Translations under genes and position numbers: made by a program | In this document: positions 48,276 through 61,089 of the stretch, one piece after another | How positions within the stretch are numbered: the first letter of the stretch is position 1 | Layout of the letters: the number at the start of each line of letters is the position of its first letter | Origin: Imbricaverruca yamaguchii | Lineage: Eukaryota; Arthropoda; Thecostraca; Neoverrucidae | Length of the DNA stretch: 64,000 nt | Direction of reading: 5' to 3' | Assembly: GCA_034440575.1 (NCBI GenBank) | Contig: JAOTOL010001564.1 | Span: forward strand, 1,240,001-1,304,000 | The notes under the pieces: generated by a model | Seen by the model: the letters and a program-made list of their open reading frames with translations, nothing else | The model's database searches: none | Told to the model about the DNA's origin: nothing

Positions 48276-49060
48276 TTTTCCTCCGGCCAAGGGTGGCAGC
48301 TAAGTTGATACTGCGCCGCCCTGTACTGGCCTGCTTTACCATGTACTGTACATGGTTCGTGTACAGTACATGGACGAACCATGTACTGTACATGGTTCGT
48401 CGCAGTTAGTCCCCGGCCAAGAGTGGCAGCTCAGCTGGTAATGCTCCGGCCCGTACTGGCCTTCTCTGGCAGGACAGGGTTCGTCGCAGTTAGCCCCGGC
48501 CAGGCGGCGCTGCTGGTGTGCTCTGGCCTGTCTGGTCTGCTCTGGGGCGGTTTGCGTTGCCTCCGGCCAGAGTGGCGCTGCTGGTTGCTCGGCCCGTCGG
48601 CTCTGGCAGGACGGGTTCGTGCGTTGCCCCGGCCAAGAGCGGCAGCTGCTGGTAGTGTCTGGCCTGTACTGGTCTGCTCTGGCAGGACAGGGTTCGTCGC
48701 AGTTAGCCCCCGGCCAAGAGTGGCAGCTCAGCTGGTAGTGCTCCGGCCTGTACTGGCCTGCTCTGGCAGGACAGGGTTCGTCGCAGTTAGCCCCCGGCCA
48801 AGAGTGGCAGCTCAGCTGGTAGTGCTCCGGCCTGTACTGGTCTGCTCTGGCAGGACATGGTTCGTCGCAGTTAGCCTCCGGCCAAGAGTGGCAGCTCAGC
48901 TGGTAGTGCTCCGGCCCGTACTGGCCTGCTCTGGCAGGACAGGGTTCGTCGCAGTTAGCCCCCGGCTAAGAGTAGCAGCTGAGTTGGTAATGTGCTGGCC
49001 TGTTCTGACAGGACAAGGGTGGTCGCAGTTATCCCCCGCCCAAGAGTAGCAGCTGACAGC
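48270..49060 (+). repeat. Tandem array of SINE tRNA-like heads, about 83 bp, about 10 copies
   Basis: The consensus unit is GGCCAAGAGTGGCAGCTCAG, CTGGTAGTGCTCCGGCCTG, TACTGGCCTGCTCTGGCAGG and ACAGGGTTCGTCGCAGTTAG. Each unit keeps a box A-like GGCAGCTCAGCTGGTAGTG and a box B-like GGTTCGTCGC, and matches the head of the adjacent SINE. Units between about 48500 and 48640 are shorter and more diverged, while those from about 48640 to 48960 are nearly identical. The open frame at 48381-49049 is a result of the repeat. Confidence 0.88.
48336..48402. repeat. Nested palindrome inside the SINE-head array
   Basis: CCATGTACTGTACATGG, itself a palindrome with one central base, occurs twice and is linked by TTCGTGTACAGTACATGGAC. 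The two halves form a hairpin with arms of about 22 bases and a short loop. It interrupts one array unit between the CCTGCTTTA and GGTTCGTCGCAG blocks. Confidence 0.85.
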
Positions 49061-49614
49061 CGGTGCCATCAGGCTGGGGACACGGCACCGGAGCGGTCGT
49101 GTCAGAGCATTGGCGGCAGGTCGAACAGCCACTTTAAATTCTGCTGTTTAATCGAAACTTGCAGATCGGATGGTGGTGTCAGGGTTCACGTAACAAGCGC
49201 CGCTCAGCATACTGTCCTGTTCAATGACACAATCCCATCAAACATTTAGAGCAAAATAATGAAACAGATGCGCATGCAAATAATAGAGCAAGGAACGCGC
49301 CATCGGTTACATAGTCACGCCCCATTAGTGTGCTGCTTCCATGCATCGAAGTATGGTCTATAAACGCCGTTGCCTTTCAGGTATGCAAGGGCAATAGTGA
49401 ATGCTCAACTATATTATTTCGTCAGTTTGTGAATGGGTTTCTTGCTCGATGAAGTCATGAGTTGGTGAGGCGTTCTTAGACCACATGTTGCAGCATACAA
49501 ATGTCTTAGTTCAGCACAGCATGAAACTTATTATTCCGTATGTTTACCCGATGTTAAATACGACACACCTGTCTGCGACACATTCATCAGTAACCTCATT
49601 CATACATGTGTACA
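49061..49614. other. No feature recognised
   Basis: AT-rich spacer between the SINE-head array and the TA microsatellite. Confidence 0.5.
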
Positions 49615-49623
49615 TATGCATAC

Positions 49624-49700
<77 letters not shown>

Positions 49701-49714
49701 TACGCATATATATA
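49615..49714. repeat. (TA)n microsatellite
   Basis: About 100 bases of TA repeats with a few TG and CG interruptions. Confidence 0.97.
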
Positions 49715-49935
49715 TGGCTGAAGGCGGGTATCTACTTAGCACGCCCAACGCAGAGGGCGGCGTGAAGCTCGTCTTCGTGCTTCTTCGGCGAATTGCGGTA
49801 GGAAGGAGACGTTCTTCGACGTTGTTTGCCCTTTTTCGAAGGGCTGATATATCAAACCACTCATTGCGATTCATTTTAGGGCCTAGGTAGCACATGCATC
49901 TGCTATGTGCCTATAAATTTACATATACACATGCA

Positions 49936-50070
49936 ACGTCTGGGCCATCCACCTCCAGCAGTAAGTACTTCTGGGCTATCCACCTTCAGCCGTACGTATG
50001 GGCCATCCACCTTCAGCCGTACGTCTGGGCCATCCACCTTCAGCCGTACGTCTGGGCCATGCACCGGAAG
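49936..50070. repeat. 28-bp minisatellite, about 5 copies
   Basis: TCTGGGCCATCCACCTTCAG followed by CCGTACG recurs with a 28-base period. Edge units are diverged. Confidence 0.9.
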
Positions 50071-53000
50071 CAGTTCCACATCAGCACAAAGGTTTTCGCT
50101 GCGGTCTTATCGAATTCAGCATTACCTTGTTTTTTCGGTCGGGTATACGATCTGGACTCTGTTTACCGGCTACAAATCCACGTGATTCACTTTTATAACC
50201 AGTGTTCCGAAATTAGTTCAAGCCTGTTTGTCAGTGCAGCAAATTCGTTTTGGAAATATTGCAGAGTGGAGTGGAAAAGAGTGGAAAATTGAAGTACGAA
50301 AAATGTGGCTGAAATCAGTGCATGCGGAATTATCGTTCCGTTGGAAATATCTGGAGTACTTTAAGACTGCTTCGAGAAATACACATGTTCAATGTCATGC
50401 CATTGTTGAATTGATCCCTTGCTCATTGCCAGGAAAACAATTTCAGTGACATAAACAAGATTGGTTATATGCTGGTTGCTCCATCGCCAGATCAAATTTG
50501 AATGACAAATGGGCATAACGACTGTTAAACATCCCTGAGTCATGTAACTAGGAAAGTTCATTTCAGCCATCAATTGAGTTCATACCATGATTCATCAAGG
50601 TATTCAGTTACATGGATTTCTTGGTGTAGCAAGAGAAAAGGATGGGGTGCAAAGAAAGTGGTGCGAGTGGGAGATAGGAGCGTAAGCTTACCGTTGGATT
50701 ACACCCTTTCCCCCCGGAATTTGAAGTTTTTGACATCGATAAAATGTCCACAAATTATGATCATTGTCATCGTGTGTATGTAATAAGACACCAGCTGGCA
50801 ATTGATGAACAGCCACTAGAATGAGAGGTCTGGCAATGGCTAACTGACCACGCTTGAGGGGATCGATAAGGTATATAAATACAGGAAACATAAGCGATAC
50901 ACAGGAGAAAATTTGTCTTGTTCTCGCAAAGAAGCAAAGCTGTGCCCAAGAGCTTTCACGATCATCCGTTAGTACTCCTTAAAGTTCGATTCATAGTCGG
51001 CGGATTATTTGGACAGACTGATAAGCCACATTTCATGGGAGCACAATTGGCGATTGTTTGCCCTCACCCCTGCTTACATCGACGAGATGGATTCAGCTGC
51101 CTTGATTGCATCCAATTGTCCGATCGTCTAACAACACAAAGCGCACGAAGTGCAGATATGAAAATGCCTGAAATGCAAATAAATACCTTCTGAAAACACC
51201 GAAGGAATTATATCATGCTGTCTAAGTGCGTGTTCCATATTCATACTATCTGCTTCGTTGTCATTGCATTATGAGCGTCGTTATCTGCTTCAGTTCTAGC
51301 GTGTCACTGGGGATGTGTCGATCCAAGAACCGTATTCCGATGGGGGAACGGATGCTCTTGGTGCCAGAATAACTGGTGAATAATTAACCCAGCGACAAGC
51401 CTACTGGGGAGCTCAAAATAGACAGGTAGACATTGAGATGGGATAAAATAAATTACTCAGGCCACAAATTCAAAGGGAGACTACATCTGTTCTGGAAGGC
51501 AAATTAGAACGCTGCGCCACGTATGTGTTGTTAGATATACAGGTCATTATCAGCGTCATGTTAGCAGTTTATAATGATAATAGAATGCACGCGGAATGGA
51601 TAGTGTCCAATTACGAATGTGGGGTAATAATAAAATATTACCTGCACTTCATTTCTATCTAATGCATACGTGACGGTGATTGCTACAAGACACTCAGGCT
51701 TCTACTGCATGGCTCACTAATATTCTGGACATACCTCCGCAGGAAAGCAGCCGTCCTATTTCACCCCCATTATATTGTCACAACCGCGGCAGCGTGTAGT
51801 TAGCAGACATCTGCGGTCGCCAACTAAGGGTCATTTAATCTAGATAAAAAGAGGCGTGATAAAATGGCTACCTACCTGACCAAACGTACCACATGTCCAC
51901 CAGGTCGAGAGTGAGAAATGGTGCATCATCTGCTTCCGGGTGTGAGCGAGCACGCCGATATTATAACGGGCGATGCGATTTTGTTTCAACAGCAGATGGT
52001 GGTCAAGTCGTCAAGGTGTCATCAGCCCGTGCAACAGTCAGCTGGCCTACTCGTGCTAAGTTTGCATCCAGGCAGCACATATTTTTAGTTGTCTTCATGT
52101 GGGTCACTGAACCTTCCCAGCCCGACGTGGTGACACTTAATACGGCTCAGCTGACGCAAGACCGTGTGGCAATCACTGAGCCACTGTACGAACGTGACTC
52201 ATGTACTCAGCTCCTGGTGAATAATTAAGATATACACTACGGCAATTCATCCAGCATGGCAACCCGACTGGTTTGCCCAATTCCATCTCTTCTGTATCAT
52301 CGCATAAGGCGCCACCAGGGGCACTGGCCGAGCAAGGGCAAGAGATGGGCTATAGGGCCCCTTCTGCGGATAAAAAATATGACACCATGCAACGACTGGA
52401 AGTGTGTGAGCCGCCGCACGTGCGATATCTTGACATCCCGTAAAGACTGCACCTCGTTAGGTCAAATTTTCGAGAAAGTGCAGAAACTTCAGAAGTAATA
52501 GCCATCCTACTGATTCAGCACAATGCACCTAAGTTTGTAATGCGCACTTCGCAATTGGCGGAGGAGCCCAGCTATAGAAATTCCTCCAATTTTCGCAAAC
52601 GTCCGTTAATAGAAAACGATACTCTTCAGCCGAAGTTGGCCAGAATTTTAGCACCGTTGGGCTCATTTGCCGAATATGGTGCATGTGTCCTAAACTTGCG
52701 TGCAGCACGACAAATTTTGCAATTAGATATATTACATATTTAACGTGTTAAAAGGACCGCACTACGCTGCGATATGGTCATTTTTGCCTTCCAATCCAGC
52801 CTATTTCGCATGCAATCACTTAGCGTGACACCCTACATCGGACTGACAGCAGCGGCGCAGAAGACAGGTTTCGAGGCGCATCGGTCATGTGGCATGACGA
52901 CATACATAGCCACATGGTCGGCGGACCTTGCCCAATGCTGGCTGACCCGGAACCGCTAAGTTCCGCCATATAATCATTTCGTTGAACAAAAGAAGAAAAT

Positions 53001-53559
53001 ATTTGGATGAATGGTACTATGAAACAAAGGCATGGTTTAATCAAGAGTGTAAGAATAAGGAATTAAAAAGTTGTATAGCAGTAATTAAGGCTTTAAAAGC
53101 GTTTCGGTGGAGCCGGGTCAGTCCACTCAGAAGAATTTTTGTCGTCTACACATTCTCTTAGGCTTCGCCCCAGCTCGTAATTATGCATGGACTTTTGTGG
53201 ATATATGTGGATGATCTTTCTGCATGGCCTGGGGTCACATGCTGATATCTGCAGCTGGCCCATTTATGAGTGTGGTGTCACCGTTTGTGATTATCATTTG
53301 TCAGAAATGGTGATAATACTGTGTTCGGTTTAGTCCATCATTCACATATCCATTAATCAAATGCCTACCAAATTTGTTATCAGCTATCAGTGTCACACCA
53401 CTATCATTTTATCGGCAGCAGACGCACAATGAGAAACAAATATTCATAACCGAATCCAATCCTGGAAATTTGTGCGAATTCTCCCAACAGTCAGCCAGAT
53501 GTGCCAGTGGTATGCCACGAGTTGTGCGTTGTTCATTCCAGCAAGAATCACGCACAGAA
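50071..53559. other. No gene recognised
   Basis: Mostly AT-rich with frames below 115 codons and no domain signal or repeat array. Confidence 0.5.
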
Positions 53560-54620
53560 GCGACACAAGACGGCACCGCCTTGGCGGCGAACTGACGCGC
53601 GCTCGCTGGTTGAGGGTCGTGCCCGGCTCGCCAGCGTACAGCTGGCCGTCGCTCGGCTTGTCAGCGCCGCTGAGTGGTCGTTCCCCGGCCGTATCCGGCT
53701 GGGCCGGGCGTACGTCGCCACCTGGCGGGAGGTCAGGCCGGGAGCGTCGGCACCGCAGCCGGCCGCACACCGCTCGCCATAACCGCACACCGCGCCAACA
53801 ATTACGCGCGCATCAAATCAGTATCCATCAGGCGCGTGGCGCGAGGCGCCGGCGCCGCGCCGACTCCGCGCCGCGCGCCGGCACTGCAGGCCAGCGCGCC
53901 ATTATTCACCACTCATTAGTGGCACACAGTGGTCGTCCGGCCAGATGCTATCTGCGTTATTAAATTTACCGTCATTAGTTATGAGACGCTGTGCGGTCCG
54001 GTGCGGTCCGGTGCGGCCGGCTCGGCGGCGGCGGTGACCAGGTCTGGTCGTGTGGCGGGCAGCCACGCGCCGCCGACCGGCCCCGCCGGCCGCCACCGGA
54101 CAATGGGGATTTGTCGCATACCCGGCCGGGGTCAACGGCAGTGGGCCGCGCGCGAGACGCTCCGTGTGTGCCGGCGGTCGGGGTCCGCTCGTCGAGAGCC
54201 GGCTGGCCGGACAGCATGAGACAAAGGCCGCCACGGACTCACGGCGGGGCGACGCCGGACAACCTGTCTCGTCAGACGAGCTTCAACTGGCAGCGATCGG
54301 CTCGTTATTGGCCGTATCGGAGGGCGGATCGCGCGCCGGCCGCCGGCCACCAACAATTACGATTTAAACGAGCAATCGCCGCTGCTAAATACCTGCTTTT
54401 GCAGCCGAGCGCGACGCATTCCAGATATGTTGTGACATCATCCGGTCGCTGTTGGACGGACGGGAAAACAGCTGCCAATTATTTTGCCAACACGATGGCA
54501 GGAGCGGACCCCGCGGCAGCAGAGTTGCCGACCGTCCAGTCCCCTGGAGCCGCGCCGCCTCAGCGGGATCTCCGAGCTGATGGTGGTACGGTCCCGAGGT
54601 CACTCGCTCGACTGAAGGTG
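53560..54620. other. GC- and CpG-rich island with AT-rich motif cores
   Basis: Very GC-rich DNA is punctuated by CAACAATTACGCGC, CCGTCATTAGTTATGAG, CAACAATTACGATTTAAACG and GCCAATTATTTTGCC. A short GTGCGGTCCG triplication lies near 53990-54020. Overlapping open frames on both strands show no known domain. It is a candidate regulatory island. Confidence 0.4.
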
Positions 54621-55729
54621 CGACACGTGATGCCGTCAGGATCAGCGGAGTTTCTCTGGGTAGTGTACTGCTACACCGTGCCGCTGTTTATGGCTCCTCG
54701 CAAATGCGTTGTAAGTGTAAGCGTGACAGACAACGGTAAAGAACGGTTAACAATGGTAGTAAAGAATGCAACTTTATTAACAAGATCATACTGCGATATT
54801 ATACCAAGATTATACTGCGGAAAGGTGTCTGCTCAGGGTTCGATACAGACGGCCCGGGATGCACTGAATGTCTAACATGAGACATTCGAATCCATTGCTT
54901 GAATTTTTGTCAACTAAATTTCCACTTAAAAACCAATTGCCGTGTCAACTACGTACAAGTAACTCGAAACCATGGAGATCTTGAAAAAATTGCAAGTCTA
55001 AGCATCACACAGCCAACCCTCATAAGCGGCATACGCCTATTTATAGGTATACACAAAACTGGCTAAGCAAGGTATTTCTTGACTATTGATTATCTTAGTA
55101 TTGATTGAGCTGTAGCTAGGCATCAATAAAAATTATTAGAAGGGCTGTAATAAGGTCCCTGCCAGAAGGAAATTATACCCCTTTGTCCTGAAAACTGCAT
55201 GAATGAGACATCTGTATCTTTATGTATGAATACGGTGTAATTACGTCCCTGCCTGATGGCGACAGAGCTTCCACCAATTGACGTGATCTTGGCATTGCTG
55301 ACGCTATCAAGCAGGGAACTTGAAGTGTGCTACAAGAAGTGAGGTGCATTCTGCAAGATCTCTAGACAACGTCAATGTCTCAATTGGCATCACAACACGA
55401 TACTTATAAAAGAATAATCAACAGGAGATGCGATGCAAATGGATGACTTTGACCGCCGCATCATTGACACGTCCGCGAATAGGGAGTGGACAATTCGCAC
55501 CCGGCGGCCTCGAACTTCTCTGACTGTCAAACGGCAGGCTGCGAGAGTGCCTCCGAAGTCGACAGCGGTGCTTATCGCCATGAACCATCACGGCCCGGTC
55601 GAGTGGATGGCGAATCTCCATTGCGACACGAAATATCACTCGGCCCTTCCGCTGAACTGCTCAGACCCTTGCCTGGATCGGCCAAGTGGCCATGGTTTGT
55701 GTGTGTGTGTGTTGGCCAACAATGTCATA
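54621..55729. other. No gene recognised
   Basis: AT-rich sequence with a short GT run at about 55697-55712. Confidence 0.5.
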
Positions 55730-56110
55730 GTGCCATTTGAGACGGGCATAGGACGCGAAGCCGCGCGACGCCGTCCGACTCTGAATTAAAGTCGGTACGG
55801 CCGGCTCAAGTGGGCAACGTTACGAGATGGGCGATAACGGATAATTTACGAGTGCCATTCTGGTGGCGCCGATAATGGCGTCGATTCGGCGCGGACCGCA
55901 TGGCGCGAACACGGCCGGCCGCCGTCGGCCGGCCGCGGCCGCTGCAGCGCCGCAGAGGGATGTGTAATTGTTGCTCGTCTGGCGAAATGGACCCACACCG
56001 CGCCCAGCTCGCAGCTGGGCAGTTCGGCGGCGCTTATCCTCCCGCTGAAAGTGGTGTCGTTCGGGAGCCGAGCGGATGGAAGCCCAAGTTGAGCACTCGG
56101 CAGATTGGCC
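55730..56110. other. GC-rich island with GATAA/TAATTTA motifs
   Basis: GGGCGATAACGGATAATTTACG and CCGATAATGGCG precede a GGCCGGCCGCGGCCGC-rich core. No coding sequence is recognisable. Confidence 0.38.
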
Positions 56111-57591
56111 CTCCACTGGATGGGGTATGTAGCAGTCAGTCAGCCATGGGAGCCTGCTGACGGGCTTCTCTTCTCCTGGATACAGTCGGTGCAAAGCATA
56201 CCATTGGTACACCATCACCATCACCAGTGCATCATCGGATGAAGTCGGTACACCATTATAAAAATGAACTTTCAAAATCCATAGTTAGATTGGCGTGTGG
56301 TGCAAGGCATCTCACCTTGCCATTTATCTTGCAATTCATTCTGGCAATGCCATCATTTCACAACTGATATCTGACATGACCGATCACCACAGTTTATATT
56401 TGTGACGTCGTCATGAGATAACATGACGTAGAAGCTTGCATGCTGTCAGGAAGATAGCTTGGCTGTTAGATTGGAGTTACTGCGAAAGCTTCACCGTCCA
56501 AGTAAGGTCGTCAGTTCTAAGGGTCCATGGCAGTGATTCGCAGACACTGAACGCTTGGAGGATGAGATATGGTTCCCCTCACCTAGCTCTGAGTGACGTC
56601 ATTTTGCTGATGTTATGCTGCTGTACTTTCACTTTTAATGACAGCTATAAGCACCTGGAGTTAATTTTGGGCTTCGAGCAAGCTCGTTTTTCCCTTGACA
56701 AAATCATGGCGTGTAATGCGCTTCTGTTAGTCACCAGTCAACCTGATGGTTCGTGGTTAAATTACCTTCCACCGGTTGCAAAAACTGCACGGTTATGAGA
56801 AGAATAGCACCCGAGCCATAGGTGTGAGGTCAATGTGATATATGGGACGTTGCAGATTGGGTGAATGTGGCAAGGCAATGTACCTTTCTGAGCTGTTAGA
56901 TTTGCTGAAGCTCAGTCATCTTCTAACTTACCACCAAGGAGATATTTTTACAGTGTGTAGTGGTTAGGCAAAATGCTCAAATCCCGGGTGATTTCTATGG
57001 GTGAACATCGTATTAGCGCAAGCAGGGGTAAACAAAAAACACTCCCACCATCGAGGGAGACAGAGAGCTCCATTTATTCGCACAGAGGAGACACAAAGCG
57101 CAAATAAACAAAAGTAATACTTAATTATTATCGGTAAATGTCACAATGAACCGGTTCATTACCTATCACGCCGTTGACAAACGCATCACCAGCTTCGAGG
57201 TTCAAAGCAGTTCGGGGCGTACGCCCCACCTCCTTGGGTAGGAGTTTCAGTTATTGTTGAGAACGAATACCTCAGTCGCATATTGTGTGCGTGTTTGTGT
57301 GTGCAGAGACGCAGCAAAGTCTTCCCCTTAGCAACTGACGAATTATCCAGATCAAAGCAAAATTTTGAAATCTTTACCATACAAAACGAGAAATTTTCGG
57401 CGCGCTTCGCGTGACTACATCGATCTCCGTTTTGTGACGTATTCTTCGTCGGCCCCCTCAAGGTAATCCTGTTGCGCCCCTGTATGTGTGGCAGGCTTAT
57501 TGAAGCTTGTTTTTCTAACTGTGTAACAGCGTTGGTATCGAGTAGCATGAGATGCAAGCGTATGCGCAGGTATAGACATGACGTACAAATA
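56111..57591. other. No gene recognised
   Basis: Ordinary sequence. TTCGGGGCGTACGCCCCACC near 57210 contains a short palindrome and could be an element edge, but no counterpart was found. Confidence 0.45.
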
Positions 57592-57599
57592 TAGGTATG

Positions 57600-58363
57600 C
57601 AGGGGTGTCGATTTTTGAAGAAAAAAACACATTGGGGTGGCCGAAGTGTACTGGACCCCCAAACCAAAAACTTATCGGATTTCGTCCACTATATTTTCCG
57701 ACATCAATGATTCTGATTTTTATATGACGATGTATATGTTTATGCTTATTCAACATCCTCGCCAACGGAAAAAATCGTCCAGTAACAGGTAAAGTCACAT
57801 AAGCAAAAGAGCAGTACACCGTGCATGACAACATAAAAACTGTGAGTCGCAGCAAGCGACTACAGTGTCATACAATGTACTCGGGCCCATCGTCCTCGTC
57901 AGCGTCATCATCATCGTCAATGTCACCGTCACTATCCCCTCACTCCAACCACCAACAAACACACAACGACTCAAATACAATATTTCTGCGCCCATATCCA
58001 GGCTAAAACACACCGGCATTGATGGGGCATCGGAGCACAGCCGGCCTGAGCTGTGATGACGATGGGTGAAGGTATTTCCTTGGTGCCTAACATTAGGGAG
58101 GGACAAAGCCAACGCTTTGGTGGGGCGAGTTCAGGGTCGGTCCATTATCTAAGCCTAATCTGCTTCTTTACAGTACAAAATATGCTGGTTAACATCAGCT
58201 ACGTTTTCTATGTAGCATGGTGTTTTTCTTCTTTCTTCCTTTCGCTTTCTTATCAGCATAAAAACAGCATAAGATATTGGGGGCCCAAATCAACATCGAG
58301 TGGGCCAAGATCAACATTGATGGGGCCATGGCCCTCACAAAGGGATACAAATCGACACCCCTG
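57600..58363. mobile_element. hAT-like non-autonomous element (764 bp)
   Basis: Perfect 15-base terminal inverted repeats, CAGGGGTGTCGATTT at 57600-57614 and its reverse complement at 58349-58363, are flanked by 8-base target copies TAGGTATG (57592-57599) and TTGGTATG (58364-58371), 7 of 8 identical. CAGGGGTG ends and 8-base duplications are characteristic of hAT elements. No transposase frame is present. Confidence 0.88.
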
Positions 58364-58499
58364 TTGGTATGATTGGTTATAGTTTTCAGGAACGGATCCA
58401 CGAGATCGACAGCGCCACGAAACCCTTCTTCATCTTCAGCCGGGTGTTTGTATGGCTTCACGGTAACCTCTGGTGAATTACGCCCTCCAACTGATCCGT

Positions 58500-58830
58500 G
58501 CTACCGCACGGACACCCCAATCCACCCCAGTCCACCCCCCCCCCCCTCACTGTTCCGGATTCCCCTCCACTAAGAAGCTACATCCGGCTGTGTGCGAGCC
58601 GCGACCAAGCCGGCGGTGGGTGGCGTGCGTGTGCTCGCTATTTGTAACCCTGGTGTAACTGGCGCCTGGGCTTTCCGCAGCCACCAGACCCCAGCTGACA
58701 CCTTGGACAGCAGTACACGGCCGCGTCCCCGGCAACCACCAGGTGGCACGTGCGAACCCCCCTCGCCTCCTCCCGCCCCAGGTGCAGCGTCACGTGACAG
58801 CCGAGTCGGACTGCGACGTTATCCAGACGG
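58500..58830. other. GC-rich stretch with poly-C run
   Basis: Moderately GC-rich, with a C-run near 58535-58547 and CACGTGCGAACCCCCCTCGC-type sequence. No gene is recognised. Confidence 0.3.
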
Positions 58831-59775
58831 AATTCAGCCGTCTCCAGTTGCAGCTGTGTACTTGTATCAGGTTTATCTTTGTCAACTTGTAATCTGGCCG
58901 GAATCCTCCAGCGGTCGGGCGTTAGTGTTTTGTTTTTGTGCGAACAGCAGCGGGGGTTAGGAGAAGAGCGGCGTAGCCGAGAAGAGGCACGAGAACGTCC
59001 CACAGAGGAATGTGTGGAAGGGAGAATCGGACGGGGAGGATGGCAGACTGAGAGTGCTGCCTGTTGACACGGTTAGTTTGACTTTGTTATCCTCTGATGT
59101 GTTTCAAAAAGTTGGAAAGTGCACGAGCGATGCCTGTACTCATTCGACACTTACTATAGCCTTTTCTTGTCTAACGTTCGTTCTGTTCGGCCCTCTCACC
59201 AGTCACTGCGGGATTAGTGGCCAGGCTGCGCTATGTTCCTGCATACATTTTGAGTAGAAAAGCACGACTCGACGCTTGGCGCCGTGTACATTGAACACCA
59301 CGCAAACTGATATATAATTATATGTATGGCTCGTGGGGGAATATATGGAGATCCAACACTACATTCCCCCAAAATGCAATGTTTCGCTCGGTAGGCAAGT
59401 GGCCCAGCTTGTGAATACTTTATACATTTGACGGTAATGTGGTGGTGCTTATTCGTAAGCACACGCACATTGTACCATTTGCTGGCAATAGTTTAAGAAC
59501 TTGAGAACTTAATTGTGTCTTGGACATCGACGGCCCCGAAGTTGTTCATGCGGTATGGTGAGGTGAATTAGAACAAAGATAGTCATAACAAGGGTAAAAT
59601 ATGGCTGCCTTCCTTCCACAGCATTACGCTGCAGAATGTTTGCTACAGTTGGGGCGACGGGATACTGGCTCACGATCTCAAGATCCCTTCAGAAGAATGC
59701 TACGTTGCCTGCTACTGAGAATCTATGCCGTTTCAAGTCGCTCGTGGTGTTCATCTGCTGTTAACCACTTGCTGC
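58831..59775. other. No gene recognised
   Basis: No domain or repeat recognised. Confidence 0.5.
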
Positions 59776-59782
59776 ATATGTA

Positions 59783-59865
<83 letters not shown>

Positions 59866-59867
59866 CA
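59776..59867. repeat. (TA)n microsatellite
   Basis: About 90 bases of nearly pure TA. Confidence 0.97.
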
Positions 59868-61089
59868 AACTACATGATTAGTAACCGTGCATCAACTACA
59901 CAATCTTCGGTTCGCTAACCCTCAGTACAAAAATGCCCAGTAATATCAATATATGGAGTACTCATCAGTGATATATTATTCGCGAAATAGAGTGGAATAT
60001 GCCGCTTACTAAGTACTGAATCGACAGCCTTCCCAAAGGAGTATCGACATCGTGCTTCTTGGTTCGTGTTTGGGAAGTTTGTATTCCTTGTTTCTAACCG
60101 TATCCAGTTTACAAATACCATCCTTATGCTCACCATAACGGGTTTTGGATCGTAATGACGAACATACCTTAGCGCAATTCCAGATGAAGAGATTAACTGT
60201 GATGTGATATGCTATACAATGCCGGTGTATTGCATGGGTGTTTGCATAGTTATCGCTGATATCGTTGTCATCAAATTAGGTATATGTCAAAGCACGCAAT
60301 GTGGGAACAGTGATACGCACGCAATTGTCACAAAACTGGGCTATCAAAACTTAACACTTTTAATAACATTATTTACATGGCGATTTTTGCATCCTGTAGT
60401 ACGCGTTTCGACATCTCACACGTAACAAGAAATCATTATTTTAACACCGGTAATCATACACCCCATTTCAGCGAGAAACACTCACAGTATATAGTAGTTC
60501 TCGCCATCCTTTCAAGCGGAGAAACCGCGAGGCTTTCAAACCCATCTCATCCATTTTAACTGCGGTCATATATTATCGAGATATCGCGCCGGTGTGAACT
60601 GTTTCAGGCAGGGACTTGTCAAGTAGATATCCACTGGCTTTCCAGTGATGTATCACTTCGCCGATGCCGAGCGATCCAAACGAATACATGCAAGAACGCT
60701 CAAACCGACGGAAAGCAGACGGCTATCTCAGCTATTAAATTGTCCACATGAAAAATCGCAGTCGCTCTCACGTGGACAAACGGGTGGTAGCTTCGCTGAA
60801 GTGTTTTGTTGACGTAGCTTTCCGAGAAACGGCGCGATTCCAGAGACGATTCGCCCTGGTGCTGGTGACACCAGTCACTGCAATCGCAGTCCATCCACAC
60901 AGGGTGTCGGTCCGCCTCGTGTTCCAGGGTGTCGCCTTGGTGACCAGCCGCTACTACCGCGGTCCGGCCAGGGTGCCGCCCCGCCCCTGACCGTCTCTTG
61001 CTCCAGGGGTCCGCCCTGATGACCCTAGCGGCTACAGCCACAGCCAGTCCGCACAGGGTGTCGGTCCACCCCGTCCGCTTCATATCATA
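59868..61089. other. No gene recognised; GC-rich right half
   Basis: From about 60880 the sequence is GC-rich, with two diverged occurrences of CACAGGGTGTCGGTCC (near 60899 and 61055). It leads into the minisatellites. Confidence 0.45.
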
